Shown one piece after another: positions 9,244-17,940 of a DNA stretch of 64,000 nucleotides. The position numbers and the translations under genes are program-made. This stretch comes from Pseudomonas sihuiensis (GTDB lineage Bacteria; Pseudomonadota; Gammaproteobacteria; Pseudomonadales; Pseudomonadaceae), in contig NZ_LT629797.1 of NCBI RefSeq assembly GCF_900106015.1, positions 5,084,001-5,148,000 on the forward strand. Direction: 5' to 3'. The first letter of the stretch is position 1. The number at the start of each line of letters is the position of its first letter. A model generated the notes under the pieces. That model searched no databases. It had not been told where the DNA came from and was given only the letters and a program-made list of their open reading frames with translations.

Positions 9244-9627
9244 ATGCTGTTCGCCCGAATCGTCCTGTCGATCCAGATCGCTGCCCTGCTCGTGTTGGGG
9301 CTGGCCTATTTCATCCGCCCCGAAGAAATGACCAGCCTCAGCGGCGCGTTGCTGATGGGTAATGCGGCGGTGACCGAAGTGCGCGCCTATTACGGCGGCC
9401 TGCAACTGGGCCTGGCGGCTTATCTGGCGATGGCGCTGCTGCGTATGGATTTGCTGCGCCCGGCGCTACTTTTGCTGGTGCTGCTGTACAGCTCGCTGGC
9501 GTTGGCACGTATTGCCGGGCTGTGGCTGGACGGCGGCGCACAGCAGACCTTCAACCTCTACGCGCTGCTGCTCGAAGTGGTGTCGGCCGGGCTGGCCTGG
9601 TGGGCGTTGCGCGGCCTGTCACGCTGA
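9244..9627 (+). CDS. DUF4345-type small integral membrane protein
   Basis: A 127-residue protein with four predicted helices (about residues 5-22, 50-70, 72-92 and 104-122), matching the DUF4345 pattern with RPEEM after helix one and VRAYYGGLQLG in the second third. No function is known for the family. It starts at 9244 immediately after a short leader, is divergent from the DUF411 gene, and is followed by half of a REP-type repeat. No catalytic residues are evident. Confidence 0.82.
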   Translation: MLFARIVLSIQIAALLVLGLAYFIRPEEMTSLSGALLMGNAAVTEVRAYYGGLQLGLAAYLAMALLRMDLLRPALLLLVLLYSSLALARIAGLWLDGGAQQTFNLYALLLEVVSAGLAWWALRGLSR

Positions 9628-9644
9628 GCCGTTCAGCAGGCAAA

Positions 9645-9665
9645 CCCGGATTGCATCCGGGCTAC
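9645..9665. repeat. REP half-site CCCGGATTGCATCCGGGCTA
   Basis: A single 21-bp arm ending in C after the motif given. Identical arms occur at 13192-13212 and 33732-33752, each paired there with an inverted arm. It lies between the stop codons of two convergent genes. Confidence 0.8.
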
Positions 9666-9675
9666 GAGGGGCGGT

Positions 9676-10764
9676 TCAGCGCCGCTCCAGCAACACACCC
9701 GCTTCCATATGGTGGGTGTAGGGGAACTGGTCGAACAGGGCGCTGCGCGTCACCTTGTGGGTGTCGTTCAGCTGGGCGATGTTGGCGGCCAGGGTCTCCG
9801 GGTTGCAGGAGATATAGAGGATGCGCTCGAAACGGCGAGTCAGCTCGCACGTGTCCGGGTCCATGCCGGCGCGCGGTGGGTCGACGAAGACGCTGCCGAA
9901 CTCATAGCTCTTCAGGTCGACACCGGCCAGGCGGCGGAACGGGCGCACCTCATTCAGCGCCTGGGTCAGCTCTTCGGCGGACAGGCGCACCAGCTCGACG
10001 TTGTCCACACCGTTGTCAGCCAGGTTGGCCAGGGCGGCGTTCACTGAGGTCTTGCTGATTTCGGTGGCCAGCACGCGGCGCACGCGGGTGGCCAGCGGCA
10101 GGGTGAAGTTGCCATTGCCGCAGTACAGTTCCAGCAGGTCGTCGTCGCGCTCGCCGAGTACGTCATAGGCCCAACCCAGCATCTTCTCGCAGACCCGGCC
10201 GTTGGGCTGAGTGAAGGCGCCTTCCGGCTGGCGATAGCGAAAGCTGCGTCCGGCCACGTTCAGTTCTTCTTCCACGTAATCGCGGCCGATCACCAGACGC
10301 TGGCCACGGGAGCGGCCGACCAGGCTGACGTTCAGCTCGGCCGCCAGCTTTTCCGCCTCCGCCTGCCAGGCCTCGTCCAGCGGGCGGTGGTAGGCCAGGG
10401 TGATCAGGGCATCGCCGGCCAGGGTGGTGAGAAATTCCACCTGGAACAGCTTGAACGACAGCGCTTCGCTGGCCTGCCAGGCGGCACGCAGACGTGGCAT
10501 CAGCTCGTTGATGCGCAGGCTGGCGATGGGGAAGTCGTCGAGCAGGATCGGCGTGTGTTTGTCGCCCGGCGCGAACATCGCGTAGTGGCGCTGGCCGTCT
10601 TCACGCCACAGGCGGAACTCGGCGCGCATGCGGTAGTGCTCGCGAGGCGAGTCGAACACCACAGGCTCCGGCGCGGCGAAGGGTGCCAGCAGTTCGACCA
10701 GGCGGGCCCTCTTCTCGGCGAGTTGGGCGTCGTAGGTGGCGGGGTCGAATGCGGGGCGGCTCAT
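9676..10764 (-). CDS. trmA: tRNA (uracil-5-)-methyltransferase TrmA
   Basis: S-adenosylmethionine-dependent enzyme making m5U54 (ribothymidine) in the T-loop of all tRNAs. The 362-residue length equals the family standard. Visible motifs are [15 protein letters not shown] (SAM binding), [11 protein letters not shown], and [11 protein letters not shown], whose cysteine is the catalytic nucleophile attacking uracil C6. There is no TRAM domain, as expected for TrmA rather than RlmD. It is a stand-alone gene on the minus strand, convergent with the DUF4345 gene, and its upstream region is a REP cluster. The start at 10764 ([20 protein letters not shown]) matches the usual N-terminus. Confidence 0.97.
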   Translation of the reverse strand: MSRPAFDPATYDAQLAEKRARLVELLAPFAAPEPVVFDSPREHYRMRAEFRLWREDGQRHYAMFAPGDKHTPILLDDFPIASLRINELMPRLRAAWQASEALSFKLFQVEFLTTLAGDALITLAYHRPLDEAWQAEAEKLAAELNVSLVGRSRGQRLVIGRDYVEEELNVAGRSFRYRQPEGAFTQPNGRVCEKMLGWAYDVLGERDDDLLELYCGNGNFTLPLATRVRRVLATEISKTSVNAALANLADNGVDNVELVRLSAEELTQALNEVRPFRRLAGVDLKSYEFGSVFVDPPRAGMDPDTCELTRRFERILYISCNPETLAANIAQLNDTHKVTRSALFDQFPYTHHMEAGVLLERR

Positions 10765-11090
10765 CGGTCACTCATGGGGCAGGAAAACGGGGCGCCATTG
10801 TAGCGATTCCGTTGCTGGCGTGCCGTTGTCGTCGATCATTGGTGGCGCTGGACGCAGAGCGTCCCGGGGAGACGTTCCCACGCGGAGCGTGGGAACGATC
10901 ATGATGAGCGCCGACGGTGGGCTGAAGCGGAACGCCGCCCGGCCCACCCTGCGCAGAGTATCCAGGGCGCGGCGTAGGACGTACTTGCGAAGCAGCCGCG
11001 TAGGGTGGGCTTCAGCCCACCGATAACACTTCAGAACAGAGCCAGCACGGCGTAGGGCGTACTCGCGAAGCAGTACGCCGTCAGGGTTGA
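10765..11090. repeat. Gene-free stretch filled with palindromic repeats
   Basis: 326 bases without a convincing gene. It contains a perfect palindromic unit GTTCCCACGC-gga-GCGTGGGAAC (10874-10896), a copy of the GGTGGGCTGAAGCGG...CGGCCCACCCT unit (about 10917-10951), and the hairpin GTAGGGTGGGCTTCAGCCCA (about 10999-11021). Related units occur at 13234-13264 and 30369-30514. It separates trmA from the purine permease gene. Confidence 0.75.
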
Positions 11091-12383
11091 TCAGGCGAAG
11101 TAGGCCAGCTTGACCACGAACAGGGCCGAGAGCACCCACATCGCCGGGTTCAGTTCGCGCCAGCGCCCGGCCAGTACCTTGACCGCGGTCCAGGCGATGA
11201 AGCCGAACGCGATGCCGTTGGCGATGGAGAAGGTCAGCGGCATGGCCAGGGCGGCGACCACCACCGGGGCGGCGACGGTCAGGTCGTCCCAGTCGATCTG
11301 CGCCAGGCTGCTCATCATCAGCACGGCGACGAACAGCAGCGCAGGCGCGGTGGCATAGGCCGGCACGGCGCCAGCCAGTGGCGCGAAGAACAGGGCCAGG
11401 AGGAACAGCGCGGCGACCACGCAGGCAGTCAGGCCGGTACGCCCGCCGGCACTGATGCCGGCAGCCGATTCGATGTAGCTGGTGGTGGTGCTGGTGCCCA
11501 GCGCGGCGCCGGCCATGGTCGCGGTGCTGTCGGCCATCAACGCGCGGCCCAGGCGCGGCATCTTGCCGTCCTTGTCCAGCAGGTCGGCCTTTTGTGCCAC
11601 GCCGACCAGGGTGCCGGAGGTGTCGAACAGGTCGACGAAGAGGAAGGCGAAAATCACGCTGATCAGGCCGATATCCAGCGCGCCGGCAATGTCCAGCTGC
11701 AGCAGGGTCGGCATCAGCGACGGTGGCATCGACACCACGCCCTGCAGCTCGGACAGGCCGAGCACGATGGACAGGCCGGTGACCAGCAGAATGCCGATCA
11801 TCACCGCGCCGGTGACCTTGCGATAGGCCAGCGCGGCGATGACGAAGAAGCCCAGGCAGGCCAGCAATGCGCCGCCCTTGCTCATGTCGCCGAGGCCGAC
11901 CAGGGTGGCCGGGTGATCGACCACGATGCCGGCGTTCTTCAGTGCGATGATCGCCAGGAACAGGCCGATGCCGGCGGCGATACCGGCGCGTAGCGCCAGG
12001 GGGATGCTGTTGATGATCCACTCGCGGATCTTGAAGATCGACAGCAGGAAGAAGATCGCGCCGGAGAGGAACACTGCGCCCAGAGCGGTCTGCCAGCTGT
12101 AGCCCATGGTCATCACCACGGTGTAGGTGAAGAAGGCGTTGAGGCCCATGCCTGGCGCCAGGGCGATCGGGTAGTTGGCCAGCAGGCCCATGATCAGCGA
12201 GCCGATGGCGCCAGCCAGGCAGGTGGCGACGAACACCGCGCCGTGGTCCATGCCGGTCTTGGCGAGCATTTCCGGGTTGACGAAGAGGATGTAGGCCATG
12301 GTCAGGAAGGTGGTGATCCCGGCCAGTACCTCGGTGCGCACCGTGGTGTTATGGGCTTTGAGTTGGAACAGTCTTTCCAGCAT
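11091..12383 (-). CDS. NCS2-family purine (adenine/hypoxanthine/guanine) permease, AzgA/GhxP type
   Basis: A 430-residue inner-membrane symporter with about 12-14 hydrophobic segments. The N-terminal VRTEVLAGITTFLTMAYILF and the ALAPGMGLNAFFTYTVV segment are diagnostic of the AzgA-like branch, which takes up purine bases with protons. I cannot tell which purine is preferred. The start at 12383 (MLERLFQLKAHNT) is chosen because it is the family N-terminus; the frame is open 31 codons further upstream with no supporting site. A good sigma-70 promoter lies about 100 bases upstream. No riboswitch was recognised in the leader. Confidence 0.93.
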   Translation of the reverse strand: MLERLFQLKAHNTTVRTEVLAGITTFLTMAYILFVNPEMLAKTGMDHGAVFVATCLAGAIGSLIMGLLANYPIALAPGMGLNAFFTYTVVMTMGYSWQTALGAVFLSGAIFFLLSIFKIREWIINSIPLALRAGIAAGIGLFLAIIALKNAGIVVDHPATLVGLGDMSKGGALLACLGFFVIAALAYRKVTGAVMIGILLVTGLSIVLGLSELQGVVSMPPSLMPTLLQLDIAGALDIGLISVIFAFLFVDLFDTSGTLVGVAQKADLLDKDGKMPRLGRALMADSTATMAGAALGTSTTTSYIESAAGISAGGRTGLTACVVAALFLLALFFAPLAGAVPAYATAPALLFVAVLMMSSLAQIDWDDLTVAAPVVVAALAMPLTFSIANGIAFGFIAWTAVKVLAGRWRELNPAMWVLSALFVVKLAYFA

Positions 12384-12485
12384 GGTGGCTCCCCGAGGCG
12401 CGAGCGCGCCGAAATTGATCTGCACAAAGCAAAGCACATCCGTCCATGCAGGCCGGAAAATTGCTCGATCTGGCAAAAGCCGCGC

Positions 12486-12514
12486 ATCATACCAGCAAGG
12501 TTTTGCCGGGTGAA
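12486..12514 (-). promoter_or_regulatory. Sigma-70 promoter of the purine permease gene
   Basis: On the minus strand: -35 TTCACC (12509-12514), a 17-base spacer, -10 TATGAT (12486-12491). It leaves a leader of about 95 bases before the ATG at 12383. Confidence 0.6.
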
Positions 12515-12582
12515 TTTACGGTCTGTCGTGTCTTTTTATGACCAGGTGGACAGTTTCATTTTCTGTCTGAAGGAGTGGTGAG

Positions 12583-13134
12583 ATGAGCAAGCGAGCACTG
12601 ATTGCAGTCGCCGATGGTGTCGAAGATCTCGAATGCGTGACGCTGATCGACGTGCTGCGCCGCGCCGATATCGAGGTACTGGTAGCGAGTATCGAAGAGC
12701 GCAGGATGATCACCTGCGCCCGCGGTACGCGTCTGACTGCAGACGCCATGCTGGTGGACGTGCTGGCGCAGGACTTCGACCTGATCGTCCTGCCCGGAGG
12801 CATGCCGGGTGCACAGCATCTGGCTGACTTCGAACCGCTGGCCGAGCGCGTACGCAAGCAGGCCAAGGCGGGCGAGCTGTTCGCCGCGATCTGCGCTGCG
12901 CCCGCGTTGGCCTTGCAAAGCTACGGGGTGCTCAGGCAGCGGCGCATGACCTGCTATCCGGCGTTCAGTGATCGACTGAGCGGTTGCACCTTCGTCGATG
13001 AGGCTGTGGTGGTAGATGGCAACTGCATTACCAGTCAGGGCCCGGGAACGGCGTTGGCGTTTGCCCTGACCCTGGTGGAGCAGTTGGTCGGGCGCGGCAC
13101 GCGCACCGAGGTGGCCAAGGCGATGCTGGTGTAG
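12583..13134 (+). CDS. DJ-1/PfpI-superfamily protein, YajL-like
   Basis: A 183-residue cytosolic protein of the ThiJ/YajL branch. The reactive cysteine of the nucleophile elbow is in FAAICAAPA (about residue 105), and LPGGMPGA forms the oxyanion part. YajL/DJ-1 proteins protect against oxidative and carbonyl stress; chaperone and deglycase activities have both been proposed. The N-terminal VADGVEDLE carries the conserved glutamate that hydrogen-bonds the cysteine. It is a single gene, divergent from the purine permease, with GGAG before the ATG and a REP pair after the stop. Confidence 0.9.
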   Translation: MSKRALIAVADGVEDLECVTLIDVLRRADIEVLVASIEERRMITCARGTRLTADAMLVDVLAQDFDLIVLPGGMPGAQHLADFEPLAERVRKQAKAGELFAAICAAPALALQSYGVLRQRRMTCYPAFSDRLSGCTFVDEAVVVDGNCITSQGPGTALAFALTLVEQLVGRGTRTEVAKAMLV

Positions 13135-13152
13135 AGGGCGCGGCCTGACTCT

Positions 13153-13264
13153 GTAGCCCGGATGAAATCCGGGGCGCTGGCCATAATTTTCCCCGGATTG
13201 CATCCGGGCTACGCAAAGCGCCGGCCAAGACTCGTGGGCTAAAGCGGATCGCCGCCCGACCCAC
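13153..13264. repeat. Two REP-type units between yajL-like and ada
   Basis: First unit: GTAGCCCGGATGAAATCCGGG (13153-13173, written in parts GTAGCCCGGATG/AAATCCGGG) paired with the inverted arm at 13192-13212, one mismatch. Second: GTGGGCTAAAGCGGATCGCC through CCCGACCCAC (about 13234-13264). Both recur elsewhere in the window. They occupy almost the whole gap between the convergent genes. Confidence 0.8.
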
Positions 13265-13290
13265 CCCACGAGCTGAAGCGCCCGCACGGG

Positions 13291-14319
13291 CTACGTCTCC
13301 CGGCTTTCCTGCTCCAGCAACCGCCGTTTGCGCTGCAGTCCCCAGCGGTAGCCGCTGAGGCTACCATCGCTGGCCACCACCCGATGACAGGGCAGCAGCA
13401 GGCCGATGGCATTGTTGGCGCAGGCACGGGCAATCGCCCTTGGGTGACTGTGCAGTTGTCCGGCCAGATAGGCGTAGCTGCGGGTCTCGCCGCTGGGAAT
13501 GTTCTGCAGCGCCTGCCAGACCCGTTGCTGAAAGGCCGTGCCGCGAATGTCCAGGGGCAGATGGGCGGCTCGCTCGGGTTCTTCGAGTTGCTCCAGCACC
13601 TGCTGCAGCCAGCTGCGCAGACCCTGTTCATCTTCTTCGAGCTGGGCGGCGGCGAAGCGCTGTTGCAGCTCGCTACGTAGTGCTGCCGGCTCATCGCCAA
13701 ACAGCAGAGCGCAAACGCCCTTGTCGCTGGTGGCCAGCAGCACCTGGCCGAGCGGGCAGGGGGCGATGCTGTAACGCAGGCGCTCGCCGGCGCCACGTTG
13801 ACGGCGCTGAGCGGGGCTCATGGCCTGGGGCTTTTCATACAGCGCGCGGGTGCCGGAATAGCCAGCAGCCAGGGCGGCCTCGAGCACGTTGTCTGCCTCT
13901 GGCAATTGAGCATCCAGGCGTTGGCGGCGCTGCGCAGCGGCCCAGGCATTGGGCGTCATCCCGGTGCGCGCCTTGAACGCCCGGGCCAGATGCGATGGCG
14001 ACAGGCCGATGCGTGCCGCCAGCTGTGGCAGCGTCAGGCGTTGCTCGCCACTTAGAAGTGCACAGGCGGCCGCGACCAGCGCGTCGAGTTGCTGCGCTGG
14101 GCTTTGCCCCTGCGGTGAGCAGCGCTTGCACGGGCGAAAGCCGGCAGCCTCGGCACTGGCTGCATCGGCATGGAAGCTGACGTTGTCGCGCCGTGGCCGC
14201 CGCGCAGGGCAGTTCGGCCGGCAGTAAATGCCGGTGCTGCGTACGGTGAAAACGAAGCGCCCGTCGAACGCCTCATCACGTTCGCAGACGGCCTGCCAAC
14301 AGCGTTCCTGGTCAAGCAT
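13291..14319 (-). CDS. ada: Ada: bifunctional methylphosphotriester / O6-methylguanine-DNA methyltransferase and activator
   Basis: Adaptive-response protein of 342 residues. The N-terminal Ada zinc domain has its four cysteines in GIYCRPNCPAR and GFRPCKRCSP; the first accepts methyl groups from phosphotriesters and turns the protein into an activator. An AraC-type helix-turn-helix follows (LPQLAARIGLSPSHLARAFK), then the methyltransferase domain with the acceptor cysteine in PCHRVV and the SGYRWGLQRKRRLLEQE tail. All three functional parts look intact. The start at 14319 (MLDQERCWQAV) matches the family; codons upstream are open but lack a site. No alkB or alkA is adjacent. Confidence 0.96.
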   Translation of the reverse strand: MLDQERCWQAVCERDEAFDGRFVFTVRSTGIYCRPNCPARRPRRDNVSFHADAASAEAAGFRPCKRCSPQGQSPAQQLDALVAAACALLSGEQRLTLPQLAARIGLSPSHLARAFKARTGMTPNAWAAAQRRQRLDAQLPEADNVLEAALAAGYSGTRALYEKPQAMSPAQRRQRGAGERLRYSIAPCPLGQVLLATSDKGVCALLFGDEPAALRSELQQRFAAAQLEEDEQGLRSWLQQVLEQLEEPERAAHLPLDIRGTAFQQRVWQALQNIPSGETRSYAYLAGQLHSHPRAIARACANNAIGLLLPCHRVVASDGSLSGYRWGLQRKRRLLEQESRET

Positions 14320-14490
14320 GGAGCAGCCCTTCTGCTGACGATCTTGCTGACGATTGTCGACTGCGTTCACCGCTCTGCCAATCCGCATTGCACTTTCAAA
14401 GCCCTGTCGAGGTCATTTGTACGACGGCCTGAGCGCAAATGCGGCCCAGCGCCTTTAATGATGGATAGGCAAGTGCCAACGGAGATCGCC

Positions 14491-15663
14491 ATGCGCGGGA
14501 TGCTCGATAGGCCGGAGCAGGAACTGATTCTGGTTGTGGAGGATGCAGTCGACGCGCGCCAGCGCCTCGGCGCGCTGTTGGCCGACCGCTACCAGGTAAG
14601 GCTGGTTGGCAGCGAGGAGGCGCTGCACGCTGCCAGGTCGCGACCGCAGCCAGACCTGATTCTGCTGGGCTGGCAGGACGACTACGCGCTCTGTCGCGGG
14701 CTCAGGACCGATCCGCAGACCCGCCATATCCCGCTGATCCTGGTCACCGGCCGCAGCGATGCCGCCGACGAGCAGTTGGGCTTCGACCTCGGCGCTGCCG
14801 ACTACATCACCAAACCGGTCAGTGCGCCCATCGTGCTCGCGCGTGTTCGAGCGCAGCTGCAGCTCAAGGCGGCCACCGATTACCTGCGTGACAAGAGCGA
14901 GTATCTGGAACTCGAGGTCAAGCGCCGTACGCGCGATATCCAGAATCTGCAGGATGTCACCATCGAGGCCATGGCCAGCGTTGCCGTCATGCGTGACAAC
15001 CCGAGCAGTCGTCGCCTGGAGCGTATCGAACGCTACATGACCTGTCTGACCGCTGCGTTAGCGCGGCAGCAGCCGGCCTTGTCGGAGTCTCTGAACGAGG
15101 AGCGCATCGCCCAGTTGGGCAAGTCGGCCATGCTGCATGTGATCGACCGACTGACCCTGCCGGATCGCGTGCTGCTCAACCATGGCGAGCCGGATGAAAA
15201 TGACCTGCGCCTGCTGAGCGAGGGGGTGATCGCCGGCCGGGATGCATTGGAGCGAGCCGAGCGCAAGCTGGGCAGCGTCACCAACTTTCTCTCCGATGCC
15301 AAGGATATCGTCTACGGCCAGCATGAGCGCTGGGACGGCAAAGGCTATCCACAGGGGCTGCTCGGCGAGCAGATTCCGCTTTCGGCGCGGCTGATGGCGC
15401 TGGTGGGGCACTTCGAAGAGCTGAGCTGCCGGCATCCCTACCTGCCGCCCATCAGCCCGGCGCAGGCGGTGGCGCAGATCAGCGCGGCCAGCGGTACACG
15501 CTTCGACCCCATGGTGGTGCTAGCCTTCGTCGAAGCCACGACGGAGTTCCTGCATATCGCCGAAACCCTGGCCGACGACGCCGCCGCGGTCGGCGTGGAG
15601 TTGCAGCGGCTGGAGGACTCGCTGGCCGAAAGCATCGAGTTGACGCTGCCGCCGACCTCCTGA
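14491..15663 (+). CDS. Degenerate response regulator: pseudo-receiver plus inactive HD-GYP-like domain
   Basis: A 390-residue protein with the architecture of RpfG-type cyclic-di-GMP phosphodiesterases. The N-terminal receiver (about 10-125) keeps the acidic pair VVEDA and the lysine of ADYITKPVS, but the phospho-acceptor site reads PDLILLGW, Gly instead of Asp, with a shortened loop. The C-terminal domain keeps QHERWDGKGYPQGL yet lacks most metal ligands: the HD pair reads HV (LHVIDRL), the first ligand region reads SRRLERIERY, and the later His and Asp positions are substituted. It is probably a non-phosphorylated, non-catalytic binding or scaffold protein. The start at 14491 has GGAG 6 bases upstream. 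No kinase gene is adjacent. Confidence 0.85.
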   Translation: MRGMLDRPEQELILVVEDAVDARQRLGALLADRYQVRLVGSEEALHAARSRPQPDLILLGWQDDYALCRGLRTDPQTRHIPLILVTGRSDAADEQLGFDLGAADYITKPVSAPIVLARVRAQLQLKAATDYLRDKSEYLELEVKRRTRDIQNLQDVTIEAMASVAVMRDNPSSRRLERIERYMTCLTAALARQQPALSESLNEERIAQLGKSAMLHVIDRLTLPDRVLLNHGEPDENDLRLLSEGVIAGRDALERAERKLGSVTNFLSDAKDIVYGQHERWDGKGYPQGLLGEQIPLSARLMALVGHFEELSCRHPYLPPISPAQAVAQISAASGTRFDPMVVLAFVEATTEFLHIAETLADDAAAVGVELQRLEDSLAESIELTLPPTS

Positions 15664-15714
15664 CGCACCGCTGCACCACGTCTGCCGTGCACGACCGATT
15701 CGACCCACGGCACC

Positions 15715-15868
15715 CTAGTGTCGCGACACGGATGATCTGTCGCTGCCTTGAACCGTGGGAGGGGCTTCAGCCGCGACGCTTTTGGCGCATTCAAAGTCGC
15801 TCGCGGCTAAAGCCCCTCCCACGAAAGCCGGACGCTGAACCGATACTCCATGGTTGACGAGACACTAG
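15715..15868. repeat. 154-bp element: 8-bp terminal inverted repeats enclosing a long REP hairpin
   Basis: The ends are perfect inverted repeats, CTAGTGTC (15715-15722) and GACACTAG (15861-15868). Inside is the classic Pseudomonas REP hairpin: CGTGGGAGGGGCTTCAGCCG (from 15754) pairing with CGGCTAAAGCCCCTCCCACG (to 15823). It fills most of the gap between the degenerate regulator and dppF. It may be a small non-autonomous element or a terminator-like REP. Confidence 0.7.
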
Positions 15869-15892
15869 CGACCTGCGTGGCCCTTGCAGGGG

Positions 15893-16864
15893 TCAATCGA
15901 TGATCCGCTCCACATGATGACAGGCCACCTGCCGCGCATCGATCAGGCGCAGCTCAGGGCGTTCGCCGCGGCAGCGTTCGTCGGCATGCGGGCAGCGCTT
16001 GTGGAAGGCGCAGCCGGATGGCGGGTTCAGCGGATTGGGCAACTCGCCGCTGATCTTCATCCGAGGCTTGTCCGGATCGGGATGAATCGCCGGCGTCGCC
16101 GACAGCAGGGCACGGGTGTAGGGGTGCAGCGGGCGGGCGTAGAGCGCCTCGGCCGCGCCCATCTCCACCGGGCGGCCGAGGTACATCACCAGCACGTCGT
16201 CGGCGACATGACGCACCACGGCGAGGTTGTGCGAGATGAACACGTAGCCGGTCTGGTACTGCTCCTGCAGGTCCATGAACAGGTTGAGCACCTGCGCCTG
16301 GATCGACACGTCCAGCGCCGAGGTCGGTTCGTCCGCCACCAGCACCTTGGGCTGCAGCATCATGGCGCGGGCCAGGGCGATGCGCTGGCGCTGACCGCCG
16401 GAGAACATGTGCGGGTAGCGCTGGTAGTGCTCGGGGCGCAGCCCCACCTGCTGCATCATCGCCTGCACCTTCTCACGGCGTTCGGCACGCGACAGGTTGG
16501 TGTTGATCAGCAGCGGTTCGGCCAGTTGGTCACCGATCTTCTGCCTCGGGTTGAGCGAGGCGTAGGGGTTCTGGAACACCATCTGCACGTCGCGGCGCAG
16601 TTGTTTGCGCTCGGCATGGCTGGCGCCGGCCACTTCCCGTCCGGCGATCTGCAGGCTACCGGCGCTGGGCTCTTCGATCAGGGTCAGGGCGCGGGCCAGG
16701 GTGGACTTGCCGCAGCCGGACTCGCCAACCACCGCCAGGGTCCTGCCTGACTCCAGCGTGAACGACACGCCGTTGAGCGCCTGCACCAAGGCTGCCGGTT
16801 TGAACAGGCCGCGCGAGACGCTGTAGTGGCGGGTCAGCTCACGGGCTTGAAGTACGGTGCTCAT
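15893..16864 (-). CDS. dppF: Dipeptide ABC transporter ATPase DppF
   Basis: A 323-residue ATPase that powers dipeptide import with DppD. Walker A is GESGCGKST, the signature FSGGQRQRIALARAM and Walker B VLVADEPTSALDV are intact. The C-terminal oligopeptide-transporter extension is present, with cysteines in GCAFHKRCPHAD that may bind an iron-sulfur cluster as in other Dpp/Opp ATPases. Its ATG overlaps the dppD stop (ATGA at 16864). It is the last gene of dppA-B-C-D-F. Confidence 0.96.
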   Translation of the reverse strand: MSTVLQARELTRHYSVSRGLFKPAALVQALNGVSFTLESGRTLAVVGESGCGKSTLARALTLIEEPSAGSLQIAGREVAGASHAERKQLRRDVQMVFQNPYASLNPRQKIGDQLAEPLLINTNLSRAERREKVQAMMQQVGLRPEHYQRYPHMFSGGQRQRIALARAMMLQPKVLVADEPTSALDVSIQAQVLNLFMDLQEQYQTGYVFISHNLAVVRHVADDVLVMYLGRPVEMGAAEALYARPLHPYTRALLSATPAIHPDPDKPRMKISGELPNPLNPPSGCAFHKRCPHADERCRGERPELRLIDARQVACHHVERIID

Positions 16865-17838
16865 CAGGCCACCTCCGCCGCGGGTACAAGAGGAAAGAAG
16901 CAGCGCGCGGCGCCTCGCTCGTGTGCGTCCAGGGTTGGGCGCTCGTCGCGGCAACGCGGCTGCACGTACGGGCAGCGTGGCGACAGCAGGCAGCCCTGTG
17001 GGCGGTCATAACGGCCGGGCACGATACCGGGCAGGGTCGCCAGGCGGTGGGCGCCGGCGCTGTGTTCGGGGATCGCCTTGAGCAAGGCTTCGGTATAGGG
17101 ATGACTGGGGGCGTCGAACAGAGCCGGCACCTGGCCCAGCTCCACCGCTTGCCCGGCGTACATCACGCAGACGCGCTGAGCGGTTTCAGCCACCACGGCC
17201 AGGTCGTGGGTGATCAGCACCAGGGCCATGCCCTGGTCGCGCTGCAGATCCAGCAGCAGCTCCATGATCTGCGCCTGGATGGTCACGTCCAGCGCGGTGG
17301 TGGGTTCGTCGGCGATCAGCAGCTTGGGCTCGGCGGCAATCGCCATGGCGATTGCCACGCGCTGGCTCATGCCACCGGAGAGCTGATGCGGGTAGGCATC
17401 GAGGCGACTGGCGGCGCCGGGTATCTCGACCCTTTCGAGCAGCTCCAGGGCGCGAGCGCGCGCCGCTTTGCCTTTCAGGCCGAGGTGCTGATGCAACACT
17501 TCCTCGATCTGGAAGCCTACGGTGTAGCTGGGGTTGAGCGCGGTCATCGGGTCCTGGAAGACCATGGACAGGTCCTTGCCGACGATACGCCGACGCTGCC
17601 GACCTTTCAGACGCAGCATGTCGGTGCTGTCGAACTGCATGCAATCGGCCTGGACGATGCCGGGTGCGTCGATCAGGCCCATCAGCGCCATCATGGTCAC
17701 CGACTTGCCAGAGCCGGACTCGCCGACGATGGCCAGCACTTCACCTTTTTCCACACTCAGATCGAGCCCGTCGACCACCGGCACGGCGTCGGCCGCGCCG
17801 AAACGTACGGAGAGGTTGCGGATATCCAGCAGACTCAT
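16864..17838 (-). CDS. dppD: Dipeptide ABC transporter ATPase DppD
   Basis: A 324-residue partner ATPase of DppF. Walker [10 protein letters not shown], signature [15 protein letters not shown] and Walker [14 protein letters not shown] are intact. The C-terminal oligo/dipeptide extension carries [15 protein letters not shown]. The start at 17838 ([14 protein letters not shown]) is the family N-terminus; an open extension of 15 codons upstream is not supported. The 102-base gap to dppC holds a GGTGCGC-cat-GCGCACC hairpin, an interruption not expected inside a tightly packed operon. Confidence 0.96.
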   Translation of the reverse strand: MSLLDIRNLSVRFGAADAVPVVDGLDLSVEKGEVLAIVGESGSGKSVTMMALMGLIDAPGIVQADCMQFDSTDMLRLKGRQRRRIVGKDLSMVFQDPMTALNPSYTVGFQIEEVLHQHLGLKGKAARARALELLERVEIPGAASRLDAYPHQLSGGMSQRVAIAMAIAAEPKLLIADEPTTALDVTIQAQIMELLLDLQRDQGMALVLITHDLAVVAETAQRVCVMYAGQAVELGQVPALFDAPSHPYTEALLKAIPEHSAGAHRLATLPGIVPGRYDRPQGCLLSPRCPYVQPRCRDERPTLDAHERGAARCFFPLVPAAEVA

Positions 17839-17896
17839 CGGGTGCCCTCCGTGCGTAGGATGGACGATGCTTCTCCCGTCCACGCTGCGCAGCTGT

Positions 17897-17913
17897 GGTG
17901 CGCCATGCGCACC
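17897..17913. repeat. Hairpin repeat GGTGCGC-cat-GCGCACC between dppC and dppD
   Basis: A perfect 7-bp stem with a 3-base loop. The same stem occurs at 18863-18879 (between dppB and dppC) and at both ends of 48484-48540, so it is a dispersed repeat family. Confidence 0.8.
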
Positions 17914-17940
17914 GAGATCATCTTGTGCATATGGGCCTCC

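Noticed and set aside
9502..9516. Sigma-54-like TGGCACG...TTGC
   Set aside because: GG and GC are separated by 8 rather than 10 bases, and the site is inside the DUF4345 coding sequence.
10874..10896. GTTCCCACGC palindrome as a terminator
   Set aside because: There is no U-run on either strand and it belongs to a cluster of dispersed repeats, so a repeat call is safer.
10765..11090. Short open frames in the repeat cluster
   Set aside because: They are translations of palindromic repeats with no start site and no similarity to known proteins.
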